Below, piece by piece: positions 36,101 to 47,489 of a DNA stretch of 64,000 nucleotides (its first letter is position 1; each line of letters starts with the position of its first letter). The stretch is from Rhododendron vialii (lineage: Eukaryota > Streptophyta > Magnoliopsida > Ericales > Ericaceae): the NCBI RefSeq assembly GCF_030253575.1, contig NC_080560.1, positions 40,843,001 to 40,907,000 of the forward strand. Reading direction: 5' to 3'. The translations under genes were made by a program, and so were the position numbers. Under the pieces are notes generated by a model. It had not been told where the DNA came from. It saw nothing but the letters and a program-made list of their open reading frames with translations, and ran no database searches.

Positions 36101-39100
36101 AATGAGGATTGTGACTTCTAAGATCCCAAATGATCTGTGGTGTGTTGCACTATTATGTTATATGGGGTTGCTAGTCTCTTTTTGGTGTATATGTGACTAT
36201 CCTTTAGGTTAAACGAATATTCGGCCATTCTGCTCGTAGACTTAGATTGTTATAAGTGTTTTTTAGACTTTAATTCGTCATCGTAACATCTATCAGACTT
36301 CTCTAGTTATCATCTGCTGTAGAAGTGTCCACATAATCGAAAACAATATTCATGTCGTGTATGATTAATAGGAATTGAACTCGCTAAGCTGATTTTACTA
36401 TGAAGTAACTTTAATAGCCAGTATTCATCCCTCAGGCTTCCTTTCGTCAGAATTCCTATTGATAGGCAACTTGTAATGATAATGACTGATGCTTGAATAA
36501 ATACACACTGATTGCTTCCCTGAAAACGTAGTCCAAACTTTGTTCCCGTCTTTCCCAATGGGCACCTGCTATGATCCTGATCGAGAACAAATTATTTGAG
36601 GAACACCTCATATCCATGTACCAGTGGATAATTTCTCTTGGAATGCATTGTGTATTATGGTTCATTTCAGAGAGACTAATTCTATTCGTTACCAAAGAGA
36701 GCTTTAGCATTATAGTGTGCATGTTTCTCTGACAACTGGTGCATTGACATATACAAAAGGATGCACTGTTTAGAGAAGTGGATCAAAGTTCTGCACTCAC
36801 TTGAAGTAAAGCAATATCCAGAAATGAGAACAAAAAGAAGTGGAAAGTTACATTGTTATACCACTCTGTGTTTAAACCCCTCTCGGAATAACATGTAATC
36901 AACTTCACATCTTCTCAGATCGGAATTTCCAACACATTTAGTTGTCTTTGATGAACAATATGTATGTGCTTGAAATACCATAATTTGAGTGTTTCTTGGC
37001 TGCTTCTCTAGCAATGTTGATTTAGATGGAGTTACTTCAAGCTAACCCAACCTGGATGATACCACTGCTATCATTGACAACAAAAATCATCTGGTTCTGT
37101 TTGAGTAATTGAAATTAAACTTAAAGCCACGATTAATCCTACTTTCAGCTGCTCACTAGCAACTGAGGTAAATTACAAGAGGAAAAGTTGGGGTTGGGAT
37201 GGATTTATGAAAAATCACAAAAGGGAGGCTGTTCAAAACACAATGCCATGAAGTTAGCTATCATGGGCATATTTATGCTCCTCAAAGAGAAATGAAAGGA
37301 CTATGAAAATGGAACAAGAATTTTGGGAATTGTGAAATTGGATCATTTGGGGTTTAGGCACTGTGAGAATTGTATGAGTATTTAATATTTATGGTCCATG
37401 GGACGCTAAACTTTGGTTGTCTCACAAAACCAGGCTACATGTGCGAATAGGAAGAAAGAACAAGGTGTCATGTTTTGCACATGTGTGAGTCTGTGACATC
37501 CCCTTGGCGTCCTTCAAGTACACCTTCGCTTACAAGTTGAATGCCCGGTTATATCTTCTATGTTTACATATTTTGAGCAACTTTTTTTGAGCCTGCACGA
37601 TTGTTTATATCCTTTTAATCTAATAAAGAATGCTGTTGATTCTGGAACTTACATTATCAGTTTGGAATGTCTTAACAATCAGGGAAGCTGCATTAAGCTG
37701 GAATGGGGAAGGTTCTTTCCTATTTACTTCGAGCTCCGCCCCATATGATTGCAATGACAATGGACAATGTTACGAGGTGGTTATCGTATGCCTGATGTGC
37801 TTTTAAATTGGACGACTCCATATAGAATAAGTTTGCAACGATGAGTAAATTCATGGTGTTTAAGTATCTTGTTGTTGTTAGTTAAAACATGGAATATCGT
37901 CATAACAGTTATCAAGGAAACAAAACTTTCAAAACAACTCGTTAAGTCTTATACATCTTGTTAATTCAAAATACGTTGTTTATCTTATGTCTTGTTCGTG
38001 CGAAATCGGTGGTTGTCATAGTTATTACAGACTTTCGTGAGGCGCTGCTATCTTTTGACTTACATTCTTGCGTGGCTTTACAGGACAGTCCAGTAGTTCC
38101 AATTGGGAGGAGCGCTAGGACTGATGTCCTTTTGAAAGCAGAAAATATAGTGCTGGAGTCTGGTGGTTGTGTTGTCAGATTGGCAGGACTTTACATATCC
38201 TTTATCAAATGCAAGTCATGAGATTTACTTATATTTGTTGATGAAACTTCCGGATTCATGTTACTAATCGGTCATGTAAGTGCATTCCAACATTGGACGC
38301 ACCCACCTTAACTATTAATACAAAGAAGATAGAGGTGCACACGTTTATTGGTTGGAGAAAGGTACTGTCGAATTTCGTCCAGATCACATCCTCAATCTTA
38401 TACACTATGAGGTGTGTATTTGTCTTTGTGGATCTGTTTATTATACCGACCTTGTAGTTCTATGTTTCAAGTACCTACTTTGTTCTCTAGTTCACGGCGA
38501 TTGTTTTACCTTGCAATAGTCCCTGAGAAAAATGGCAGAAACGGAGAAAAATTTGTGGAGAGTCAACATGTATGATACAGACTCATGGGAAGAAACAATG
38601 TTGTCAATCCCGTACTGTACCGGCCGGTACATACCGTATCAGCAATAAAACGGTACACATACCTTGGTGTTCCATACTGGCCAAAATATCAGCCTATACC
38701 GGTCGATGTACCGGGATCTCAGCCGATTTACAAATACTAGTTTTTTTTTTTTTCTTCCGGTAAAAAGGCATGTATTTCAAGATATCGTAACAAAATTTGG
38801 AGTCCATTTTATATTAATCATGTTGATTTGTTACACACTCCGCAAGCCCAATGGTAGCCCTTGCTCTTTTTGGCGGCTCCACTCACCTATCAGTATTCAA
38901 TACATTTTAAGTATTTTAATCCATGTCATGCTTTAGTTCAAATGCCATACCTGAAATAACATGTTGACTGGTTAAACTTGGTGTTTCTCTTTGTTGAATT
39001 TGGGTGCGATTTCTGTGCTTCCACAAAAAGGATGCAGCTTCTCTATCAGTGGCAATCTTGAAGAAGAAACTTCAAGGCAAAATTTTTCTAGGCTGTGATA

Positions 39101-39963
39101 ATCACCCTTTATCCAGGTTTTTCTTCCTTCGTATTTTCAAGTACTGAGTTACATGTTGACAGTGATGAGTCTGATGACTTTATTTTCAACTATTGATTAC
39201 ATGTTGATAGTGACTCCTCTGTCAACGAACTCAACAACGCTACACAAAAACAATTATGTGAGATGTACATTTTTCATCAGCCTGATAAATTTTCCATGCC
39301 CCATGAATTGCTTTTGTAGGCAAGAAATAATGGACCTGGTCAGTAGGAGTGGGAAATTTAGCAAGAAGTTTGAGGGTTTTACAGGTAAGATCCATGCATC
39401 TCGTAGAAAAAAATATATATGAGGGTTGTCAGAGTTTGACAGTTTAAGCAATAAAAGGGCAGGTGATCTCATTCATTTCATTTATCAGGCATTCATTCTG
39501 TCTAACTTGAGGGAAATGACTTGTGGAAGTTACTACCAAGTGTGAAACATGTACAAACACTCATCTGAAAACTATTCTGTCCCTCCCATATTATTTTTCT
39601 GTTTTCGGTAGTTGTATCTTTTAATTGGATTGTAGCAAATAATTTATTTTCATCATAAAACAAATTTCAAAATTGTTTCCACCTATCAAAATTACTCTAT
39701 TATATATACTCTCGGGAGAGACTCATCTTATGTTTTAAACCATTTTGATACATGATTAATATGTCCTCTTAAAAAGTTGACTGGTATATAAACATGCATC
39801 GCTATAACTCCTTTTTTTCTTTTCTTTTTTTGAACGGCAACTCCTTTTTTTCTTGGCAGGCACTTGTGATCCTTTGGGAAAGAAACTAAATAACGCAAAA
39901 ACTCGGGAGGAAATAGGATGGGAGCCAAAATACCCTAGCTTTGCTAACTTTCTTGGATTGTGA
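32881..39963 (+). CDS. NAD(P)-binding Rossmann-fold protein (NAD-dependent epimerase/dehydratase-like), probably plastid
   Basis: Nine coding exons: 32,881-33,109, 35,473-35,585, 35,923-36,095, 37,683-37,776, 38,084-38,194, 38,322-38,411, 39,031-39,116, 39,320-39,384 and 39,860-39,963, giving 354 residues with all phases consistent. The first 65 residues are Ser/Thr/Arg-rich without acidic residues, like a chloroplast transit peptide. The Rossmann nucleotide loop is LLIVGPGVLGRLVAEKW (GxGxxG type) at about residue 95. Later blocks YVIFCAPPSR, SSSAPYDCND, RTDVLLKAENIVLESGG, LRLAGLY-like VRLAGLY, RGAHVYWLEKG, HILNLIHYEDAASL, IFLGCDNHPLSRQEIMDL and EIGWEPKYPSFANFLGL fit a conserved plant protein (At1g19690-type, from memory) related to bacterial YeeZ-like proteins. 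Substrate unknown. Intron 1 (2.4 kb) collects insertions. Intron 5 is an AT-AC intron. Confidence 0.9.
33575..33725. mobile_element. Hairpin MITE in intron 1
   Basis: Left CACTTACACACCCAAATACA and right TGTGTTTGGGTGTGTAAGTG are complementary, as are GAGTGGTGGGTCCCACACAC and GTGTGTGGGACCCACCACTC near the centre (about 33,650). It is a nearly perfect 150-bp palindrome bounded by CTAG. Confidence 0.7.
33791..33866 (-). mobile_element. 5'-truncated tRNA-type SINE with 19-bp target duplication
   Basis: AAGGGAAACGTGGATAGTT occurs at 33,772-33,790 and again at 33,867-33,885. Between them, on the minus strand, lies a 76-bp unit with AGTTCAAACCTC, resembling a pol III B box (GGTTCGAACCC), and an A10 tail. 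The perfect duplication suggests a young insertion. Confidence 0.7.
34339..34752 (+). mobile_element. TRIM-type LTR retroelement fossil in intron 1
   Basis: Two similar terminal repeats of about 120 bp (34,339-34,462 and 34,635-34,752) share CCACATCGCTCATCTRAGCC, CCAAGCTTGGTTAATA and the end AATCTAACA. The first is followed by a TGGTATCAGG stretch typical of a primer-binding site, and a purine-rich GAAGGGGA precedes the second. The 172-bp interior has no coding capacity. This is a terminal-repeat retrotransposon in miniature. Another TGGTATCAG directly follows the second repeat. Confidence 0.7.
35140..35169 (+). other. Possible 30-nt cassette exon in intron 1 of the Rossmann-fold gene
   Basis: The acceptor context TTTGATTGAG...TTGATCAAG is followed by 30 nt that resemble the start of real exon 2 (GTCCACTAGATGAGGCA against GTGCACTAAATGAGTCA) and end in ATAG before GTCTCT, just like the end of exon 1. 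Inclusion would keep the frame and add the residues PLDEALDEI plus one glycine. Confidence 0.4.
38195..38321 (+). other. U12-type AT-AC intron
   Basis: Between VRLAGLY and KEDRGAHVYW the intron must start ATATCCTTT and end TTAATAC. The 5' sequence is the U12 AT-AC donor consensus. CCTTAAC, 7-13 bases from the 3' end, matches the U12 branch site. No GT-AG pair would join these conserved blocks in frame. Confidence 0.85.
39806..39854 (-). mobile_element. Ultra-short poly(A) insertion beside a splice acceptor
   Basis: AACTCCTTTTTTTCTT occurs at 39,806-39,821 and 39,839-39,854, enclosing TTCTTTTTTTGAACGGC. Read on the minus strand this is GCCGTTC plus an A-rich tail. The second copy of the duplication is the polypyrimidine tract of the last intron of the Rossmann-fold gene (acceptor TTGGCAG at 39,853-39,859). 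Confidence 0.65.
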
Positions 39964-41942
39964 GAGAGGTGGAAGAGTAAGGAGAGTTAAAGAGCACGTG
40001 ATGGAAGATGAAGTTGCTTACCTTAGATATTCTATTTGTTGGTTTTTTGATGTCGCTGCAGTACAGAATCTCGGCATTACACAAGGGCGATCGTGAATAC
40101 AATCGATACATAGTTACTCAAGTGATACTTTTGTGCACATTCGATTCCTTCTGACTTAAGGATGCTTGCTAATTGGAAACATGAACAGTGAACACAGTTG
40201 CAGTGGAAAGAAGTAGAATAAACAAAAAACGTCAACCGTGATGTAAAATTGTCCCTAAGAAAGACGCACTTATGCACTGTGCGATTGTAAATCGTGTTGT
40301 CTTAATTAGTGATACATGGTTCATGGTTGGAATATAGAAGATATGCACTTTCTATTGTTACTTATATAATGATAATGGCTCTTGTTTGAATGTGGTTATT
40401 TAAGATGCTAGTTTACTTTTTAGCTGTGATTTGGTGTTGTGTTGGGAACAAGTTCTGGAATGCGAACAAGGGTGCAACATCTGGGGCCTCAATTAGCCCC
40501 ATATAGGTCTGTCGATGGTCCGGATTGATCTAAAATCCGATAATGCTCAAATCCGATCTGAATCCGAACTTCACAAATCCTGATTTTTTGAATCGAATTC
40601 GGATCAAATTTGATCAATTGACTAGCCTAGCCCCATAACTCTGGTGGAAAAGACAAACAGGCCAAGAATTTTTTTGAAGTTCTTGAATATTGGTTCGCAA
40701 AAATTCCTAGGTCATTTTAAATTCTTGAGTCTACCCCGGCGGTGAATCCAACTACCCACAACTCCCCACCTGTAAAAGCACTTACTGAAGAGGAACCTCG
40801 TGCAATGTACGCGATGCGATGCATGAGAAAAGAAGGGAAGCAAAATTAGGGTTTCACGGGAAAGAAAGAGATGGAAAATTAAGGTGAAACAATAGATGGG
40901 GTAGAATTTTCTAATCTTATTTTATTTTTAAAAAAAAGGAGGGTTTGGCAAATTGAGATGGGTCTTGCTAACTTTCGTCCACTAGGCGGAGGATAATATC
41001 TCAATAATTCCAAAGATGTTTAGATATCAATACACATATCATGGATATTAATACATTTTTACAACTATCAATACATTTTTCTTGGATATCAATGCGCCTT
41101 TTACATATTATCCTAAGAGCGAAGTTAGCATTTTCCAATTGAGATAAGGTAAGATTAGAATAAGATGAGGCGGTATTAGATTTTGTCTTACGTGCTATGC
41201 AGTAATGACGTTTTAAAACTCTAAATGGGTATTACTTAAAAGCTATGATAATGCCATGTCTTCGTATGACCGGATTGGGGATGGTGCCGTGCACATTCAG
41301 ACGGTTTGTCTCGGCAATCAATGATCCGGATTGTAGATTTTGTCTTACGTGCTATGCAGAAATGACGTTTTAAAACTCTAAATGGGTATTACTTAGAAGC
41401 TATGATAATGCCATGTGTTTGTATGACCGGATTGGGGATGGTGCCGTGCACATTTGGACAGTCCGTCTCGGCAATCAATGATCCGGATTGCCGAGATGGA
41501 TGAGCGGTTGAGATTATGCACAGCACCGTGTGATTCGGAACGTTGATTGCCGAGACAGACGGTACTTATGTGCACAGCACCTATGACATTACTCAAATAA
41601 ACCAAAGAACTAAACACTTCCGATGGTAAAGAGAACATCAATCAAATCTTTTTTGAACTGAGGACATAAATCAAATTGAGCGGGCACAACTGCACTATGT
41701 ACACATTCAAATATTCAATATTCACTTGCTTATATATATATATTATCCAAACCCACACCATATATATATATATATATATATTATCCAAACCCACACCATC
41801 ACAGTTCTACAGTATTTGTATTTCCAGAGAAGGTTAGGGCTCAATTCTCACTTTTGGACACCCCCAAATTATCAGTCTATATATTTACAAGCGTGTGCAC
41901 GTACACGCAAACATTGTGTGAAGAATGTTATGAACACCCTCC
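39964..41942. other. Intergenic DNA between the Rossmann-fold gene and the F-box array
   Basis: No gene seen. A 157-bp direct duplication (units starting at 41,178 and 41,335) contains GGATGGTGCCGTGCACATT and the CGGCAATCAATGATCCGG motif. The second unit is followed by an inverted version (41,515-41,575). A TATATATA/ATTATCCAAACCCACACCAT segment is repeated at about 41,730-41,800. The 3'UTR of F-box copy A lies at the right end. Confidence 0.55.
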
Positions 41943-44900
41943 TTAATTCTGAGTTGGTGGGGATTGGACAGACCAAGGAGTAGATACAGGTTTTGCAACA
42001 GAAATCTGCACACGAATCACCTCGTGAATGGCACCTCGACGAAGCACCCCTAGAACTTCCTCTTCTTTGTCCAGGGCAATATCTAACAAGGAGAATGTCC
42101 GAGAATGAGACTCGTCTCTCAAACGGAAGCCGTAAAACCACCTGCCTAGCTTCCACCATTGAACGCACACTTCCCTTTCTGAAATTTGGCAGCTACCAAG
42201 TGCTTCCATGATAGCCTCAGCCTGCAAACAATACCACATTAGACATAACAAAGGCAAGGATATGCAATTCTTAAACAGCACAAAAGTAATGGATATTAAC
42301 ATGGTATAAAAGCAGAACAAAAAAAGAAAAAAAAAACAATTTTGAGCATCGCCACCTAACCAAATTACAGTACTTGCACGTAATTGTCTGCTAATAGTGA
42401 AGAGCCTTCCCATGTGCGTTGATATACTTTTAGTTTTTCCTCTTTATAACAGCTTAACTATTTGGTGAATATCAATGCTATATTGCTATCAGAATTTTAT
42501 TAGATGCTAATATTGACCGAGCAAATGAAGCTTCTGTCAGAGCACGATCATCAGAACAAAAAACCTTGCTCAAGTAAATCATAAGATTTCGTAGTCCAAC
42601 TTTGTAGATGTAAAGCACCACGGGACCATTGCTCATCTTTCATTCAAGCCCCCTTCGAAAAGCGAAAAGTAGTTATAATCCTCACAACTAACAAGAACGG
42701 CATAACATGTCTAGTCTGCCACATAAAAGCAGATTAAGAAGAATCATGTATATAGGGACATCAATAAGGTAGAAAATCTGGTCTCTGCTAGATGACAAGA
42801 GTAAGCAAGCAAGAAATACTCAAATTCAACCTTTATAAGTTGTATCTATGACCAGGAAGCATTTTATTTGTGACCCAAAGCTGGAATACAGGCAAATTAC
42901 AAATTAGAAGAGCTGAAGGCTGCGATTCTAGATTGGCTTGGTTCTGCATCAACTTTCCATCCGGTACTCAGTCTGACTCCAAGTAGTGTTGCCAAATTTA
43001 GGCCCCCATTCAAGCTAATTCACAAGGTTAAACAACCCTACTCGAGCGCCCATCCCACTATCCATTTCCACACCAAATTGAAAACATTGTACGAGAATTG
43101 TGCCAGTTATTAACAACTCACGCTAGAAACTGGATTCCTATCTCCATTTCCACCACTATTGGGCAAAAAAGCGAAATAGTATGGCTGCACAGACCTGGCT
43201 CGGGGGCAGAGCTAGAGTTCTTCAATTTCAGGGTAAGAATCAATGGGGAAAAGATGGAAGGGCCATTAAATGAAAGTTATAACCATTTCATCGGATTCCA
43301 AGAAAATTAGCACACAAGTGTGATGATTTTAAGATTTTCTGGGGGCTCAGGACCCCTGCTGGCCACAACTCCCTCCTTTTCGCTCTTTCGCTTCCTCTTT
43401 CACGACCCTCCCTAGCTCGTGTTCAGAACTTGAATAAGCTAAATTATGAGCTAAGCAACCGGTTCCCAAGCCTGAGTTTGTTCAAGGGTTAGCAATTTTT
43501 TTGACCCTCGTCTAATGAAAGGCTGGTCACTGCCCCTTACCAATTGCTTCTGTAAATTGTGTGATAATAACTACAAAGTATCCCATCTTACTATAGAGAT
43601 TTGCATGCAAACTTTGAACTTCTTGTAAGAACACAAATTTAATTTCTTCCTACACCTTCCAAAGGAAACATAAATTGCTACTCGCACATGCCTGTGTATC
43701 TGAAGTTTCCACTAGACAATAGGGTTCACATATGAAAAGATGCTGAGGTCCACTAATTATCCAACCCCAGAATGTATCTACGTCCCACAACAAAACCCAG
43801 TTCTGAAACTAAAAGCAATTGAACTCCTAATTATTTGCCTTAGCTTAAAAACACTGTAAAGCTTAGCCAGGGAAGTCGGATTCTGGAAAATATGCATTTG
43901 TACCCGGAGACTGAAAAAACCAAATAGAATTGAACAAAGGAAATGAGATGCTGGTAGGAGTAACTACCGGAACTCCAAGCCATCTAATGCAGTAGTGCAA
44001 CCCAATTAAATTTAGCAGCACGCTAAGCTTTGGCTTGAAAAGAAACATCTGCACATCTTTGAATCCTAACTGCATCGAGCATAGGCCTTCAATTGCTGAT
44101 AGGTAGTGCCCAACCTCAATCGATTCAGAGGAAGAACAGTGTTTCACAAAATTCAACACAACTGTTGCTCTGCAATCCATCTCGTTGTGCTTGTCGATGT
44201 ACATTGCCCTCCAACCCTATGGAATTCATAAATCAAACATTGCCTTAATCTTCACAAAATCCAGACCATTTTCATTTCATTGGCATTTAAGTCAAATACT
44301 ACGATTATGTTACTGAAATTTGACCGGTTAATTGATCAATGGGCTATTTGCTTGTACGCACAAGAGTTTCATCCGAATTAATTCCTTTGAAACTTGTAAA
44401 TTGACAAGAGCACCAATTCAAGTTGTTTAAAGGCACTAAACAAATCGTGCTTTCTAAAAAGATTAAAAATAAATCACCCAGTTTCGGTTGCCATGGATAA
44501 AAGTTTAACTTTTTGAATAACTTTTCTTTTCATTGCATTGTTAATCATGAAGTCCTCAAACCCAGTTCAAAAGCCATAAAATAGAGTTGTGCATTTACCA
44601 ATTATAAACACTTTAATTAAAAGTGTTGCAAATAGCTCAAAAATTCTGCTTTTCACCACAACCAAAACCATACAAGAATCTGAACCCAGAAAGAAAAAAA
44701 GTCAAGAGACAGAAATAGAGTTGTGCATTTACCATTAAGGAGGGCTCAATTTGTGGATCAAACTGATGGGTTTTGACATCCTGAGCTGAAGAGTCTTTGC
44801 CCAAATCAAGGGCTGGCCATCTCTCTCTGTATAGACACTCCCACACACAATCCGACCCACACAGCTCCCGCCAAAACCTCGAACAACTACCCAACGAACA

Positions 44901-45151
44901 CACATCCCACACCTTCAATGGTCAAAATCATTCGATCACACCCACAAAAACGAGTACCCGAATAAAATAAAATAAAATCAGCACAATCAAGAAAAATAAA
45001 AACCCAGAACAGATATGGAAAAATGAACAATAATCATGTAGAGAGTAAAATGGAAAACAATTGCTGGGTCACGTGCCTGAAGGGATGAGGCGATTTTGAG
45101 GGCAATATCGTCTGGGATCGAGTTCTGTATACCCTCTTCCGATTGCTTCAT
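41943..45151 (-). CDS. F-box protein, copy A (apparently intact)
   Basis: Four exons on the minus strand: 45,077-45,151, 44,733-44,912, 43,968-44,216 and 41,943-42,221, giving 260 residues. Exons 1-2 encode an F-box: IPDDIALKIASSLQ / VWDVCSLGSCSRFWRELCGSD and WECLYRERWP. Such domains bind SKP1 in SCF ubiquitin ligases. Exon 3 has GWRAMYIDKHNEM (the usual post-F-box GWR block) and VGHYLSAIEGLC. Exon 4 ends SPPTQN. The substrate-binding part has no repeat type I can name. I chose the ATG at 45,151 because copy D starts at the matching place; an upstream in-frame ATG would add only a lysine run made by a poly(T). Intron 1 needs a GC donor (CAG|GCACGT). Exon 2 is 45-50 nt longer than in B and D. 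Of the four tandem copies only this one has every exon in frame. Confidence 0.8.
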
Positions 45152-45741
45152 GTTTTTGGCAGAGTTTTTTTTTTTTTTTTTTGGAAGAGTGTTTTTCTGT
45201 GTTTTCGGTTTTTCTATTTTCTTGGGCAAGAAAATGGAAGGGAAAGTGAGAAAATTTGTGCGTCCACGTGATAGCCCTTTTCTAATGTGTTACGCAACGC
45301 GTCCGTGTGATTGGAGCTGCTAAACGACCAAGACCTTGTTCGGTTTGGGTTCCGAAGAAGAATTTTAAAAAGATTAATAAATAGAAAAAGATAGAAAGAA
45401 AGAAATTTAAGCTATTCCAAATCGAGTTGGTTGGTTACAAAATTCGTTAAAAATTGTTTTATTACACAAATAAATAAATCTTGAGCATTTTTTAAAACTC
45501 GTCATACCAAATTTGGTTATTTTACTGAATTTGTGGTATTTTACACATGTATTTTGTTTGGGTATAATAATTATTGATTCTGGTACGACATATTTTGATT
45601 TTGTTACGGAATATCATACGCGTCAAAAAAAAATTGGTACGACTAATTGTGGTAAGATAATGCCAATTTATGGTGTTGTCATAACATTTATGGGTAGCAG
45701 TATTTAATTTGTGATATTATACACATACACAAATTATCAAG

Positions 45742-46070
45742 TGAGGGATCCCTCACTTTGTTAAAATGCGGGACTTTCATTTCCCGATCAAATTTTGAAA
45801 ATCCGAACAGTTCAATGTGTGCAGAACGTGATTTTAAGGGTCCCCGCGAGAAATCAGCAAAAAAAATGATCGGGAAGGGCTTCATCCGAGCAGTTTTTTT
45901 TGAACCGTTCAATGAAAACTGCTCGGATGAAGCCCTTCCCGGTCATTTTTTTTGCTGATTTCTCGCGGAGACCCTTAAAATCACGTTCTGATCACTTTGA
46001 GCGGCTCGGATCATCGAAATTCAATCGGGAAGGAAAGTCCCGCATTTTAAAAAAATAAGGGATCCCTCAC
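45742..46070. mobile_element. Palindromic element upstream of F-box copy A
   Basis: The left GAGGGATCCCTCAC and right GGGATCCCTCACC ends, ATGCGGGACTTTC / GAAAGTCCCGCAT and the central GGGCTTCATCCGAGCAGTTT / AAACTGCTCGGATGAAGCCC pair across a centre near 45,903. The same family is present at 51,526-51,830. Confidence 0.75.
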
Positions 46071-46352
46071 CGGAACCTGACTGTATACACATATATTTGG
46101 TTGGGGTACAAGTATTATGGTTTTTGGTACGAATAATTATGGTTACATAATAATAATATTTTTTAATTATGGATAACCTGCTAATGACCTGTTCAACATG
46201 TAAATTTTAAAGTAGAAGTCGTAACTAGTATTAAAAATATGCATTAGAAAACCAAAAATCGTCATAATGAAAATCACAAATTGTCATAATTTAGACATAC
46301 AGTATACCTTGTGTGTCATAGCTTTGTCCTATAAAGAATTCAAGTTACTTGA

Positions 46353-46467
46353 GATTGACTTGGGTTTGACTTGATTGAAGTTCGTATTGAGATCGACTTG
46401 CATTTGACTTGATTAAAGTTTGTTTTGAGATCAACTTGCATTTGACTTGATTGGAGTTCATTTGAAA
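46353..46467 (+). repeat. Three tandem copies of a 38-bp repeat
   Basis: Units begin at 46,354, 46,392 and 46,430 with ATYRACTTGSRTTTGACTTG followed by ATTRRAGTT. The copies differ at several positions. The sequence around it is AT-rich, non-coding. Confidence 0.7.
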
Positions 46468-46470
46468 TCA

Positions 46471-47489
46471 GCTCGTCTCATAAACAATTTAAGTTTAAAT
46501 TTTTAGACTAAGATTGATCAACTAATTACTCAGCTCTTTTCGTTCATTAATCACGTCTAAGTATGATGGATTTCGGGATTTAGATTGATTTGAGGTAAAA
46601 GAAAGGGTAATTACTCAGAAAGGATTTAGATGAATTTTCGTTATTATTTTTCTTATGAAATTTTTAATAATTTTGCATTTTGATTCGTACACAAAATAAA
46701 CAAATAAACAAGGGTTACCTCACAAAGCAAAATGAGTAAATGATCACATGTACTTCCTTCGTCCCATTTTGCTTATTCTGCACATTGAATTCAAACTTTT
46801 TAAAGGAACAGTTAATTAATGTACATCTCCTTAAAAAAGTTTGATTAGATTTTTAGCATGGCTCCTTTATCTCTGCTGTTAAAACTAATTTTTACCAGTA
46901 ATGAGGATAAAATTGTAAAAATATGTACTACTTTTTCTTGATTTTTAAAAGAGAAAAAATAATTTGGAACATCTCAAAATGTAATAGCGGTCGAACCACT
47001 AACTTTGAATTACAACCTCATAACCATCCCACCCTGAGGTCCAGATTGAAAGTGCAAGGGACACAAACTGTGCAAAACAGTAAATTTAATCCAGAGCAAG
47101 CCCAAACGTGTGCATATATTTATCTGAACTGATTTTCGCACTCTATAAATTACTATTTGCAATCGAAAAGTAGAGCGCGAACATCAATTGCGTATAGGGA
47201 TTGATTGCCGCACTTAACTTTTGGAGTGCAGATAGCAATTTGTAGAGTGCGGAAATCACTTGTCTTGTATTTATTCATAGGCATCAAAATATACACATGA
47301 TCCAAACCAACCAACCAACAATACATCAGTTCTGGGTTCAATTCTCAGTTTTCAACCTTCCCAAACCCCCAACAACCATATGTCTTTTAGAGTATTGAGC
47401 ACGTACACAGATACATAAAACACATGCATAAACTCAGTTACAAATTCATAACTTGGGGGGCAGAAGAATTTTGTGAACAAATACACCCG
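46471..47489. other. Intergenic DNA between F-box copies A and B
   Basis: No gene. A partial Stowaway-like left end, CTTCCTTCGTCCCATTTTG, starts at about 46,750, but no matching right end was found. From about 47,270 the sequence (CATCA...CCAAACCAACC...TTCTGGGTTCAATT) matches the 3' flank of copy D near 55,860, marking the edge of the F-box duplication unit. Confidence 0.5.

Noticed and set aside
45072-45077. GT donor five bases after the presumed GC donor of F-box copy A
   Set aside because: Its use shifts exon 2 and gives a stop within a few codons, destroying the conserved F-box.
45151-45229. Upstream in-frame ATG for F-box copy A (MPKKIEKPKTQ...)
   Set aside because: It adds a lysine run encoded by a poly(T) absent from copies B and D; the ATG at 45,151 matches the start of copy D.
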